Of a stretch of DNA of 64,000 bases, positions 43,116 to 51,947 are shown piece by piece. The DNA is from Bacteroidota bacterium. Its GTDB lineage: Bacteria; Bacteroidota; Bacteroidia; B-17B0; Aurantibacillaceae. How positions within the stretch are numbered: position 1 is the first letter of the stretch; the number at the start of each line of letters is the position of its first letter. The notes below the pieces were generated by a model. The model ran no database searches. It saw only the letters and a list, made by a program, of their open reading frames with translations, and was not told where the DNA came from. The translations under genes were made by a program, and so were the position numbers. The stretch covers positions 587,444 through 651,443 of the forward strand of contig JAFDXR010000003.1 of the NCBI GenBank assembly GCA_018267825.1. The letters are read 5' to 3'.

Positions 43116-43631
43116 ATGAAACGTATTTTAGCCCTCAGTGCCATTGTATTTGTTCTTTGTTCAGGCTTTATGACTGCCGACGGAGACAAGATTCCAACAG
43201 TAACCCTGAAAGATCTGAACGGTGCGAAAGTCAGCTCCGCCACCTTCACCAACAATGGGAAACCTATCATTATCAGTTTCTGGGCAACCTGGTGTAAACC
43301 ATGTAAAAAAGAACTTGATGCCATTGCTGAAAACTACAGTGACTGGCAAAAAGAAACCGGCGTAAAACTGATCGCTATCTCTATCGACGATGCCCGTAGT
43401 TCAGGAAAAGTGGTGGCTGATGTGAAAGCCAAAGGCTGGGATTACGAAGTGTATATCGACGAAAACCAGGACTTCAAACGCGCCCTGAATGTGATGAATG
43501 TACCTCATACCTTCCTGGTGAATGGTAAAGGTGAAATTGTTTGGAGCCATAACTCCTACTCAGAAGGTGATGAAGATAAATTATTTGAAAATGTAAAAAA
43601 GGTAATCAACGGCGAAAAGCTGGAACACTAA
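43116..43631 (+). CDS. TlpA-family thioredoxin-like protein
   Basis: The frame is open from 43005, but the ATG at 43116 follows a promoter box and opens a signal peptide (MKRILALSAIVFVLCSGFMT), giving 171 residues. The redox centre is WATWCKPC, Cys60 and Cys63, followed by the conserved cis-Pro segment NVPHTFLVNG. TlpA/ResA-type proteins reduce or oxidise thiols in periplasmic proteins, often in cytochrome maturation; the partner is not shown. Two envelope protein genes follow in the same direction. Confidence 0.9.
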   Translation: MKRILALSAIVFVLCSGFMTADGDKIPTVTLKDLNGAKVSSATFTNNGKPIIISFWATWCKPCKKELDAIAENYSDWQKETGVKLIAISIDDARSSGKVVADVKAKGWDYEVYIDENQDFKRALNVMNVPHTFLVNGKGEIVWSHNSYSEGDEDKLFENVKKVINGEKLEH

Positions 43632-43678
43632 ATGTTCATTACCCCATTACACGCTAAAAACAAGACCACTACACGCAG

Positions 43679-45367
43679 ATGAGAATACATTTTACGACCA
43701 TTACACTGGTAATAGCCTGTTTATTTTTAAGTTCCCGCTCTTTTTCACAAATCTCGCAACAAGTCAATGACGAATTGAGTTCCATTCATGGTAACTTTCA
43801 GTTCGATGGTCAGTATTACAGGCCCGACAGTGCTATTGGCGCGCCTTATGTACCGGAAAAAATGCTGAGCAATGCCTTTGGACAGGTTTCCTACACCCGT
43901 GGTAAATTCAGTGCCGGCGGACGTTATGAATCATACAATAACGTGATGCAGGGTTTCGACAAGCGTTATAAAGGCCAGGGCATTGTGAACCGTTACATGC
44001 GTTACAAAACCAACCTGCTCGACATCACCGTTGGTAATTTCTATGAACAGTTCGGAAGTGGTCTTACCCTGCGCGCATATGAAGAACGTGGTTTATTGTA
44101 CGACAACTCCATCGATGGAATCCGGATCATTTCAAACCCGATCAAAGGGATCACCATCAAAGGGCTTACCGGTAAGCAACGGAGCTTCTTTACCATAGGT
44201 CCCGGCATTGTTCGTGGCTTTGACGGAGAGGTAAACATCAATGATCTGTTTGATTCTGTTCTCGGAAATAAAAAAACAAAGGTTATCCTGGGTGGGAGTT
44301 TTGTTGGGAAATATCAGCAGGACCAGGATCCGGTATACAACCTTCCGGAAAATGTAGGTGTATTTGCCGGCCGCATGAATCTGACCCGCGGAGGCTTTAA
44401 TCTGTACACAGAATATGCTTCCAAAAATAATGACCCGTCGTTTCAGAATAACCTGAGTTATCATGATGGTGAAGCATTTTTCCTTTCTACCTCCTATGCC
44501 ACAAAAGGCTTTGCTATTTTACTCCAGGGTAAACGCATCGATAATATGAGTTTCCGCAGCGATCGCGATGCTTCCCTTCAAAACCTCATGATCAATTACC
44601 TGCCGGCAACCACCAAGCAGCACACATACCTGATGCCGGCGTACTACCCGTATGCCACACAACCCAATGGTGAAATTGGCGGGATGGGCGAAATCCAGTT
44701 TAAGGTACCGCGAAACAGTATCCTTGGCGGTCACTATGGCATGGATGTTACCATTAACTTCTCTGTGGCACATGGCTTAAAAGAACATTACCTGCATGAC
44801 ACCGCTTATGGCCGTAATTTTTACAGTGCCGAATGGGGTGCTGTAGGCGAACAGTATTACCACGATTTCTTTATCGAGATCAACAAGAAGTTTACAAAAA
44901 AATGGAAAATGACTGCTTTGTATTCGAACCAGTTCTATAATAAAAACATGGTACAGTTCGGGTCTGACAATGCGGGTTATAACAACATCAATTCCAATAT
45001 CGGTGTGCTCGATATTACTTACAAATATAAATCTTCGTCGGCTATCCGCTTGGAGCTCCAGGGTCTGTTTACAAAATCGGATCCCTTGCACCCGACCATT
45101 GCCAATGGTAGCTGGGGTGTAGGTATGCTCGAATGGACGCCAAACAGCCATTGGTTTGTAGCAGTGCTCGACCAGTACAACTACGGTAATAGCAACCCGG
45201 CCATGCAATTGCATTATTTTCTGGGGAGTGTAGGTTATACCAAGGATGCGCACCGCATCTCGATCAGCTACGGTAAGCAAAGAGCCGGTATTTTCTGTGT
45301 AGGCGGGGTTTGCCGTAACGTGCCAGCTTCCAATGGTTTATCAGTAAGTATTACTACTAGTTTCTAA
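43679..45367 (+). CDS. DUF6029 family outer-membrane beta-barrel protein
   Basis: This 562-residue protein has a signal peptide (ending SRSFSQ) and a mature part made of beta strands rich in Tyr, Gly and Asn. Segments such as GGRYESYNNVMQGFDKRYKG (about 80-100) and the YEERGLLYDNSIDG run are characteristic of the Bacteroidota DUF6029 family, whose function is not established. It ends in VSITTSF, a terminal aromatic strand as expected for insertion in the outer membrane. It lies between the TlpA and Omp28 genes with short spacing. Confidence 0.85.
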   Translation: MRIHFTTITLVIACLFLSSRSFSQISQQVNDELSSIHGNFQFDGQYYRPDSAIGAPYVPEKMLSNAFGQVSYTRGKFSAGGRYESYNNVMQGFDKRYKGQGIVNRYMRYKTNLLDITVGNFYEQFGSGLTLRAYEERGLLYDNSIDGIRIISNPIKGITIKGLTGKQRSFFTIGPGIVRGFDGEVNINDLFDSVLGNKKTKVILGGSFVGKYQQDQDPVYNLPENVGVFAGRMNLTRGGFNLYTEYASKNNDPSFQNNLSYHDGEAFFLSTSYATKGFAILLQGKRIDNMSFRSDRDASLQNLMINYLPATTKQHTYLMPAYYPYATQPNGEIGGMGEIQFKVPRNSILGGHYGMDVTINFSVAHGLKEHYLHDTAYGRNFYSAEWGAVGEQYYHDFFIEINKKFTKKWKMTALYSNQFYNKNMVQFGSDNAGYNNINSNIGVLDITYKYKSSSAIRLELQGLFTKSDPLHPTIANGSWGVGMLEWTPNSHWFVAVLDQYNYGNSNPAMQLHYFLGSVGYTKDAHRISISYGKQRAGIFCVGGVCRNVPASNGLSVSITTSF

Positions 45368-45425
45368 ACGTTAAAAATGCACAGACATGAAAAAAACAAG
45401 GTCTAATTCACTAACTTTATGTATT

Positions 45426-46277
45426 ATGAAACCTATTGTTTATAGCTTTATTGCAGCTTCGGCCTTTGCATTTCTGGGTTGCGATTATGTCAATAAGCCA
45501 ACGTCTGTAACTCCAGGTGGTGGTACAACACCGACGCCGAATGTTGTTACGCGCAAAGTATTGGTAGAAGATTACACCGGTCACGAATGCGGCAACTGTC
45601 CTGCAGCTGCTATCAAGGGCCAGGATCTCGAAAATCTCTATCACGACCAGGTGGTTCTACTGGCGGTTCATGCCGGTTATTTTGCTGATCCTGCTGCTGC
45701 GCCGTTTACGGATGATTTCCGTTGTACAGCCGGAACCGACTGGGATACTTTTTTTGGTATCAGCCAGGGCGCCGGAAACCCCAATGGAATGATAAACCGC
45801 AAAGATTATCCCGCCGGAACACATATTAAAAATCACAACAACTGGGCAGCAGAAACCTCGCCTTTTATAAATCAGGCGGCTGATGTAAAGCTGAGCATTA
45901 CACCAAACTATAATACCTCCGCCAAAACACTCGATGTAAGCGTAAAATCAAAATTCATACATGCCCTCAGTGCCAATTATAAATTATCGGTAGTACTGGC
46001 CGAAGACAGCATTGTGGGTGCACAGAAAGATTACTCTCAAAATCCAAGTGTCATTACCAACTACCTATTCATGCATGTACTTCGCGGTGGCATTAACGGT
46101 AGCTGGGGCGACCCTGTGAATACCGCTGCTGTAGCTGCCAACGACAGCATAACCAAATCGTATACCGGTTTTGCCATAAATCCGTTGTACAATGAAAACC
46201 GCCTCCATGTCATTGCATTTCTCTACAATGCTGCTACCTATGAAGTGATTCAGGTGGAAGAAGTAAAAATGAAGTAA
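45426..46277 (+). CDS. Omp28-related lipoprotein with thioredoxin-like CxxC
   Basis: The frame is open from 45387, but the ATG at 45426 gives a lipoprotein signal ending in AFLGC (Cys19) and is preferred (283 residues). The next domain contains VLVEDYTGHECGNCPAAA, with Cys55 and Cys58 in a thioredoxin-like site, as in Porphyromonas gingivalis Omp28. The C-terminal part is a beta-sandwich-type domain. It is the third gene after TlpA and DUF6029, and a link between the redox protein and this CxxC lipoprotein is suggested by position only. Confidence 0.85.
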   Translation: MKPIVYSFIAASAFAFLGCDYVNKPTSVTPGGGTTPTPNVVTRKVLVEDYTGHECGNCPAAAIKGQDLENLYHDQVVLLAVHAGYFADPAAAPFTDDFRCTAGTDWDTFFGISQGAGNPNGMINRKDYPAGTHIKNHNNWAAETSPFINQAADVKLSITPNYNTSAKTLDVSVKSKFIHALSANYKLSVVLAEDSIVGAQKDYSQNPSVITNYLFMHVLRGGINGSWGDPVNTAAVAANDSITKSYTGFAINPLYNENRLHVIAFLYNAATYEVIQVEEVKMK

Positions 46278-46319
46278 CAGAAGGACCCTGCATAAACGGG
46301 GCATCTTCCTGACCATTCT

Positions 46320-48746
46320 TTAAGATCGCAAACTTGCTCCTGCTTTTTCGGTGTATGTCTTAATCAGTTTCTGCATCACCGCATCAATTTGCTTATCCGT
46401 AAGTGTGGCCTGCTCATCCTGGAGTATAAAACTGAGCGCATAGGACTTTTTGCCGGCTTCCAGTTTATCGCCTTCGTATATATCGAATAGATTAACTTCT
46501 TTCAGAAGTTTGCGTTCCGTTGCAAAGGCCAGTTCTTCGAGCTGATTATACTTCACTGTTTTATCAATGAGCAGGGCCAGATCGCGGCGCACGGCCGGGA
46601 ATTTGGAAATCTCCTGGTAGGTGATCTCTTTTTTATTCGCGAGACTTAAAACATGATTCCAGTTTATATCCGCAAAGAAAACCTCCGATTGAATATCGAA
46701 TTTCTTTGCCAATGATTTCTGCACTAACCCGATAACAGCCAGTGTCTTTTTCTGATGCTTCAATTCAAGTGCATAGGTCAGGTTATCATCTGTATGCTCT
46801 TCGGTTTTGAAAGAAACCTGCAGGCGTTCCAGCAGGCGTTCTACACAAGCTTTCAGATACGAAAAATTTACTTTATTGTTTTCGCCATAAGGGTTTTCCG
46901 CATACTTACGTCCTGTTACAAAAAGGCTTAAATGCTTTTCTTCACTGTAAGGAAAAGCTTCACTATTGGCTGTATATGTTTTCCCGAATTCAAAGAATTT
47001 AAGGTCACTGCTTTTGCGATTGATGTTATATGCCAGGGCCTCCAGGCCGCCATAGAGCATGGATTTGCGCATTACATCCAGGTCGGAGCTTAGTGGATTC
47101 ACTACATTTACCAACCCTTCCGGATTTGAATAATAGGCACTCTTTGTCAGCGAAAGTCCCATGATTTCGTAAAAGCCGAATGAAACCAGGAGACTTGCTA
47201 CAACGTTTTCCGCACGTGTGGTTTGCTCACGGTCAGCATAAGAAGCTGTGAATTTAATCTGCGCCGATGGCTCCACATGGTTATATCCGTAAATGCGCAT
47301 CACTTCCTCCACAACGTCGGCTTCGCGGGTCACATCGGTTTTGTAACGTGGCACGGAGAGCAGCATACTGTCGGCTCCTTCAGAAGCAATGCCGATTCCC
47401 AGAGATAAAATGATCTGGCGAATGGCAGCACGATCAATGTTTTTACCAATCAGGGCCGTACAGTTATCGTATGAAAATGCCACTTTAAACGGCTCGAGTG
47501 GTTGAGGATACAAATCTGTAACGCCCATGCTTACCACACCGCCGGCCAGTTCCAGAACAAGTGCCGCCGCGCGTTTCAGGGCATCGATTACCATATTGGG
47601 ATCTGTACCGCGTTCGAAACGGAATGAAGAATCTGTTTTCAGACCATGGTTTTTAGCGGTACGGCGAACATAACCCGGATCGAAGTATGCGCTCTCAATA
47701 AAAATAGCTTTTGTGTTTTCGGTAACACCACTGTCGAGACCTCCGAATACGCCGGCAATACACATAGGTTCTTCGGCATTGCAGATCATCAGGTCGTTTG
47801 CGGCCAGTTTACGTTCAACACCATCCAGTGTTTTAAACAGGGTTCCTTCGGCACAGGTACGAACCTCAATTTTATTTCCTTTTATTTTCCCGAGATCAAA
47901 TGCGTGTAAAGGTTGTCCCAGTTCATGCAATACAAAATTGGTAATATCCACCACGTTATTGATCGGGCGGAGACCAATCGCTTTCAGGCGGTTCTGCAAC
48001 CACTGCGGCGATTCCTGCACGGTAATGCCACTGATCACCACACCGCTGTAGCGCTTACAGCCCTCCGCATCGCCAATAGAAATCTCAACCTTATTGAGAT
48101 TGGTAGCTTCCGGCAGTTCATGAATGCCTGGCATACGGGCTTCAAAACCATCTTTCTGTACATGTGTATTGAGAATTGCCGAAAGATCGCGCGCTACGCC
48201 ATAATGCGAAGCGGCATCTGCACGGTTTGGGGTAAGCCCGATTTCAAACACATAGTCTGTTTCTATCTTAAATACTTCGGAGGCCGGCGTACCGGTAATT
48301 GTATCGGCAGGCAGCACCATAATACCGGCATGGCTTTTCCCGACACCGATTTCATCCTCGGCGCAGATCATCCCTTCACTAACAGCACCACGGATTTTGG
48401 ATTTTTTAATTTCAAAAGGTTCACCCTCTGTCGGATATAATTTGGTTCCGATAGTTGCTACAAGTACTTTCTGTCCGGCTTCCACATTCGGTGCACCGCA
48501 CACAATGCTGAGCGGTTCGCCTGCTCCGATATCCACCTTCGTGAGGCTCAGCTTGTCGGCGTCCGGGTGTTTTTCTTTATGAATCACTTCACCAACTACA
48601 ATACCTTTCAATCCACCGGGAAGTGTTTCAAAGGTTTCAACGCCTTCTACTTCCAATCCGCTCGAGGTCAGAAATTCATCGACCTGTTGCGGCGTTATGT
48701 TTTCAAGGTTGATAAGGGTTTTGAGCCAGTTGTAAGATGCTTTCAT
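46320..48746 (-). CDS. pheT: Phenylalanine-tRNA ligase beta subunit
   Basis: This 808-residue protein has the full bacterial PheT layout: an N-terminal tRNA-binding domain (GVVVGEV-like run IVVGEVIHKEKHPDADKL near 50), the B3/B4 editing domain, the B5 domain near 415-480, a catalytic-like core, and the C-terminal anticodon-binding FDX-ACB domain (SKFPAVRRDLALLID, about 715-805). It forms an alpha2-beta2 enzyme with PheS, whose gene is not in this window. It is a single gene with no partner alongside. Confidence 0.97.
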   Translation of the reverse strand: MKASYNWLKTLINLENITPQQVDEFLTSSGLEVEGVETFETLPGGLKGIVVGEVIHKEKHPDADKLSLTKVDIGAGEPLSIVCGAPNVEAGQKVLVATIGTKLYPTEGEPFEIKKSKIRGAVSEGMICAEDEIGVGKSHAGIMVLPADTITGTPASEVFKIETDYVFEIGLTPNRADAASHYGVARDLSAILNTHVQKDGFEARMPGIHELPEATNLNKVEISIGDAEGCKRYSGVVISGITVQESPQWLQNRLKAIGLRPINNVVDITNFVLHELGQPLHAFDLGKIKGNKIEVRTCAEGTLFKTLDGVERKLAANDLMICNAEEPMCIAGVFGGLDSGVTENTKAIFIESAYFDPGYVRRTAKNHGLKTDSSFRFERGTDPNMVIDALKRAAALVLELAGGVVSMGVTDLYPQPLEPFKVAFSYDNCTALIGKNIDRAAIRQIILSLGIGIASEGADSMLLSVPRYKTDVTREADVVEEVMRIYGYNHVEPSAQIKFTASYADREQTTRAENVVASLLVSFGFYEIMGLSLTKSAYYSNPEGLVNVVNPLSSDLDVMRKSMLYGGLEALAYNINRKSSDLKFFEFGKTYTANSEAFPYSEEKHLSLFVTGRKYAENPYGENNKVNFSYLKACVERLLERLQVSFKTEEHTDDNLTYALELKHQKKTLAVIGLVQKSLAKKFDIQSEVFFADINWNHVLSLANKKEITYQEISKFPAVRRDLALLIDKTVKYNQLEELAFATERKLLKEVNLFDIYEGDKLEAGKKSYALSFILQDEQATLTDKQIDAVMQKLIKTYTEKAGASLRS

Positions 48747-48817
48747 ATTGCAAAAAATAAAACGTAAAAATACAAAATATTCGCCGTAAAAATCTTGATA
48801 TTTGCAGCGTGGAACTC

Positions 48818-49777
48818 ATGGGTACAGATATAGCAAGAGCAAAGCAGCTGCTCGAAAGAGGGCAGCTTGTGGCTATTCCTACCGAAACCGTATATGGTCT
48901 GGCAGCCAATGCACTTGATCCACTGGCCGCCGCTGCTATTTTTGAAGCCAAGAACCGTCCGCATTTCGACCCCCTGATCATACACACCAACAGCCTCGAA
49001 AAAGTACTGAACTATGTGGAGTTTATTGCACCGCCGCTGCGTAAACTGGCGGATACTTTCTGGCCCGGACCATTAACACTCCTGTTGCCAAAAAAAACGG
49101 TGATTCCGGATATTGTAAGTTCAGGCCTTGACACAGTAGCTGTGAGAATTCCGAAACACCCCTTAACTCTGGATCTGCTTTCGCGCCTTGATTTTCCGGT
49201 AGCAGCACCAAGTGCCAATCCCTTTGGCTATATAAGCCCCACCACCGCTGCCCATGTGCAGAAACAACTCGGGCACAAAGTAGCCTATATACTCGATGGT
49301 GGCCCCAGTGAAGTAGGACTGGAATCGACCATTGCAGGCATGGAGGAAAATACGGTATGTGTGTATCGTCTTGGTGGCCTGGCCATCAGTGATATTGAAG
49401 CCATTGTTGGTCCTGTTGCACTCCGCATCAATCAATCATCGAACCCCAAAGCTCCCGGGCAGCTCAAAAGTCATTATGCGCCGCGCAAGCCTTTATTTAT
49501 AGGTAAACTCAGGGAGCTGGATGCTGATTACAATACAAAATCTGTAGGTATTATTGCCTTTGGTCGTTTTAAAAGCATTAATCCGCATGCTGAAATCATC
49601 AACCTTTCGGAGTCGGGTAATTACCAGGAAGCTGCGGCTAATTTATTTTCGGCACTTCGCCGGCTCGATGAGAGTGCGTGCGAATGTATTATTTCAGAAT
49701 TGCTCCCTGAAGAACATCTGGGGATTGCCATTAATGACCGGCTGAAACGTGCAGCAGCAGAAAAACAGGACAAATAG
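48818..49777 (+). CDS. Threonylcarbamoyl-AMP synthase (Sua5 type)
   Basis: This enzyme makes threonylcarbamoyl-AMP for the t6A37 modification of tRNA. The frame opens at a GTG (48809); I prefer the ATG at 48818 (319 residues). The YrdC core contains VAIPTETVYGLAANA and FWPGPLTLLLPK near the N terminus, and the SxxN substrate motif APSANPFGYISPTTA. The extra C-terminal Sua5 domain follows the linker SHYAPRKPL near 225, which separates Sua5 from the shorter TsaC. A near-match box GATATTTG lies at 48797-48804. Confidence 0.93.
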   Translation: MGTDIARAKQLLERGQLVAIPTETVYGLAANALDPLAAAAIFEAKNRPHFDPLIIHTNSLEKVLNYVEFIAPPLRKLADTFWPGPLTLLLPKKTVIPDIVSSGLDTVAVRIPKHPLTLDLLSRLDFPVAAPSANPFGYISPTTAAHVQKQLGHKVAYILDGGPSEVGLESTIAGMEENTVCVYRLGGLAISDIEAIVGPVALRINQSSNPKAPGQLKSHYAPRKPLFIGKLRELDADYNTKSVGIIAFGRFKSINPHAEIINLSESGNYQEAAANLFSALRRLDESACECIISELLPEEHLGIAINDRLKRAAAEKQDK

Positions 49778-49819
49778 CCCTGTTCTTTTTCAGAAAAAAT
49801 TCCGACGTGTAAAATCTGT

Positions 49820-50515
49820 TTAAGCACCCACCAGGCTTGCCTTCAGGATGCTTTCAAATAAGAAGCGACCGTCTTCGTTGCCCAGGTTAGGATCTGCGGC
49901 ACGCTCAGGGTGAGGCATCATACCAAATACGTTTTTACCGGCATTGCAGATTCCTGCAATATTTTCGATAGCTCCGTTCGGATTAGCTTCGTCCGTAATC
50001 TGTCCGTTGGCATCGCAGTAGCGGAAAATCACCTGGCCGTTTTTATTAAGAGCTGCAATAGTTTCGGCGTCGGCATAGTATTTACCTTCACCGTGTGCAA
50101 TTGGAATTTTGAGGGCTTTATCGGGTACAGAAGCCGTCAGAACAGTCTGGTGGTTCTGGGCTTTGATGTATACATTTTTGCAAATGAATTTACGGCTGTT
50201 GTTGTGAAGCAGGGCTCCCGGCAACAATCCGCTTTCGCAGAGAATCTGGAATCCGTTGCATACGCCGAAAACAAATCCACCGTTTTCAGCGTGTTTGATC
50301 ACCTGTTCCATGATCGGTGAAAAGCGGGCAATAGCGCCGCTGCGCAGGTAATCACCATAAGAAAAACCTCCCGGTAACACAATGTGTGTACAGCCTTCGA
50401 GGTCTGTATTTTTATGCCATAGCTTTACAGTTTCCTGCTTCATGATGTCACGAAGCACATACACCATATCCTCATCGCAATTTGAACCGGGAAATACTAC
50501 AACGCCAAATTTCAT
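49820..50515 (-). CDS. purQ: Phosphoribosylformylglycinamidine synthase, glutaminase subunit
   Basis: The frame is open from 50539, but the ATG at 50515 matches the family start MKFGVVVFPGSNCDED and follows a TAACTTTG box (231 residues). PurQ supplies ammonia from glutamine to PurL in purine synthesis. The class I glutaminase nucleophile is Cys86 in FGVCNGFQ, and the His/Glu pair lies in MMPHPERA near the C terminus. It occurs as a separate subunit, so a small-type PurL and PurS are expected elsewhere; they are not in this window. Confidence 0.96.
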   Translation of the reverse strand: MKFGVVVFPGSNCDEDMVYVLRDIMKQETVKLWHKNTDLEGCTHIVLPGGFSYGDYLRSGAIARFSPIMEQVIKHAENGGFVFGVCNGFQILCESGLLPGALLHNNSRKFICKNVYIKAQNHQTVLTASVPDKALKIPIAHGEGKYYADAETIAALNKNGQVIFRYCDANGQITDEANPNGAIENIAGICNAGKNVFGMMPHPERAADPNLGNEDGRFLFESILKASLVGA

Positions 50516-50536
50516 AGCTTGAATAAATTTAGGCCA

Positions 50537-50544
50537 CAAAGTTA
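50537..50544 (-). promoter_or_regulatory. Candidate -7 promoter box TAACTTTG of purQ (minus strand)
   Basis: Exact TAnnTTTG match on the minus strand, 21 nt upstream of the purQ ATG at 50515. Confidence 0.5.
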
Positions 50545-50591
50545 ATCAAAAAGCCCGGATATTCTCCGGTGTTTTTGAACAAAGTACGGCT

Positions 50592-51584
50592 TTATATCAT
50601 GGATAATTTATGCAGATAAATAACGGCAATTCCGCCGAGAAGCAGAAACAGCAGGGTATTGGCGATTTTAAGCTGTTTCATTTCGGCCAGGTAATCGGCC
50701 AGCAGAATACTCAGCGGAATGGTGTTGGCAATGAAAATAAAATCGCTGTCGTTTCCGATAAAAATATTGATGCTGAGTAATACAAATAACCAGAGCAGGA
50801 TGTATTTGGTTTTTTGCGTTTTGACCTTAGGCCCGAATCCCTTACTTACATAAGACACCAGGGTGAGCACCACCAGGATGATAATCATGAAGAGGAGCGG
50901 GTAGAAATATTCAGAAACAGATGGTTTCTGAAAGGATTCGACCGTTTCTTTGAAAACCGTGAAAATCCTCCAGACATCTTTACCAGCCAGGTAGCTAATC
51001 CCCATAAATAAGTAGAGGGGCAGTAAAAACCCGAGGAGAGTCACGCCCCAGTCGCGCCACTGAAAAGATCTTAGAATGACCAGCATCATAAAGCAGAGCG
51101 GGAAAAGTAAAAGGTATTCGGTATAAAAAAACGGTGAAAGCCCCATAAAAAAAGCGGCTTTGAAAAGGGCGGAAAGTGCATGATCGAGCCGGTAGGTTTC
51201 CATGAAAAAATACAGGGAAATCAACACACAGAGGTTGGCCAGGAGAGCCGGATGGATAAAGGAGTTGCTGTTCGCCGAAAAAGCAAAGAGCATATAGAGG
51301 AATGCCGGCAGATAATTGTTTTTATTCACTACTTCCTGGTTAATCGCCAGGAAATTAACCGCCACTGCACCTATCAGAATCACGAGAAAATTCAATGTCT
51401 GTATAAGCCAGGTGGCACTAAGGCGGTAGTCAATATAGTTGTAAAGAATATGCTGCGGATAAAGCTTATTAACGGCAGCATCGGGAGGCATGGTCCAGAC
51501 CGAAAGTCCGAACAAAATAAGGCAGGCCGGAATCATGATTACAAGAGCCGATTGCAGGCTGTTTTTTAAGGGGCCGACCACCAT
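50592..51584 (-). CDS. Polytopic membrane protein, probably DUF6427 family
   Basis: This 330-residue protein has about nine membrane helices and little else. The run NKNNYLPAFLYMLFAFSANS at about 87-106 and the terminal helix pair fit the DUF6427 proteins of Bacteroidota as I recall them, but this is from memory and needs a profile search. No catalytic signature is visible. It is divergent from the small membrane protein at 51650, and the 65-nt gap between them contains a well-formed promoter for that gene. Confidence 0.7.
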   Translation of the reverse strand: MVVGPLKNSLQSALVIMIPACLILFGLSVWTMPPDAAVNKLYPQHILYNYIDYRLSATWLIQTLNFLVILIGAVAVNFLAINQEVVNKNNYLPAFLYMLFAFSANSNSFIHPALLANLCVLISLYFFMETYRLDHALSALFKAAFFMGLSPFFYTEYLLLFPLCFMMLVILRSFQWRDWGVTLLGFLLPLYLFMGISYLAGKDVWRIFTVFKETVESFQKPSVSEYFYPLLFMIIILVVLTLVSYVSKGFGPKVKTQKTKYILLWLFVLLSINIFIGNDSDFIFIANTIPLSILLADYLAEMKQLKIANTLLFLLLGGIAVIYLHKLSMI

Positions 51585-51590
51585 TTTTAT

Positions 51591-51620
51591 TTGTTGATTA
51601 CGTAAATAATCCTATTTTTG
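51591..51620 (+). promoter_or_regulatory. Bacteroidota-type promoter (-33 TTG, -7 TATTTTTG)
   Basis: TTG at 51591-51593 and TATTTTTG at 51613-51620 are separated by exactly 19 nt, the usual spacing. It lies 29 nt upstream of the ATG at 51650. This is the best complete promoter in the window. Confidence 0.75.
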
Positions 51621-51649
51621 TGCCGTAAACTTACAAAATTACAATCACA

Positions 51650-51859
51650 ATGAACGCTTTAATCGCATTAATGATAACCTGGACCGATGTATTTTATGGT
51701 ATCGGTGATTTCTTCGAGTGGATCTTCAAAGGCATGCGTGGCTTAGGACAGATACCAAATATTATTATTTCTTTCTTTATTCTTTATTATTTGGTTTCGA
51801 GGATTTTCATTATCATGAAACAGAACAAAGAGGCCGACTCTAACGGCACTCTCCGCTAA
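51650..51859 (+). CDS. Small membrane protein (69 residues), unknown function
   Basis: It has two hydrophobic segments: an amphipathic first part (about 3-30, containing WTDVFYGIGDFFEWIFKGM) and a membrane helix at about 38-57 (IIISFFILYYLVSRIFII), then a polar tail KQNKEADSNGTLR. It has a complete promoter upstream and a terminator downstream, which supports it as a real, separately expressed gene. No family is recognised. Confidence 0.75.
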   Translation: MNALIALMITWTDVFYGIGDFFEWIFKGMRGLGQIPNIIISFFILYYLVSRIFIIMKQNKEADSNGTLR

Positions 51860-51880
51860 TATTTTTCCCTTACTCATTCA

Positions 51881-51919
51881 AACCCATTCTTTATTAAAAA
51901 ATAGAGAATGGGTTTTTTA
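51881..51919 (+). terminator. Intrinsic terminator
   Basis: A 10-bp stem (AACCCATTCT at 51881-51890 with AGAATGGGTT at 51905-51914) has an A/T-rich loop with possible further pairing, followed by a T run. It ends the transcript of the small membrane protein. Confidence 0.85.
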
Positions 51920-51947
51920 TTTTCGCAAAATTGATGTACATTGTAAT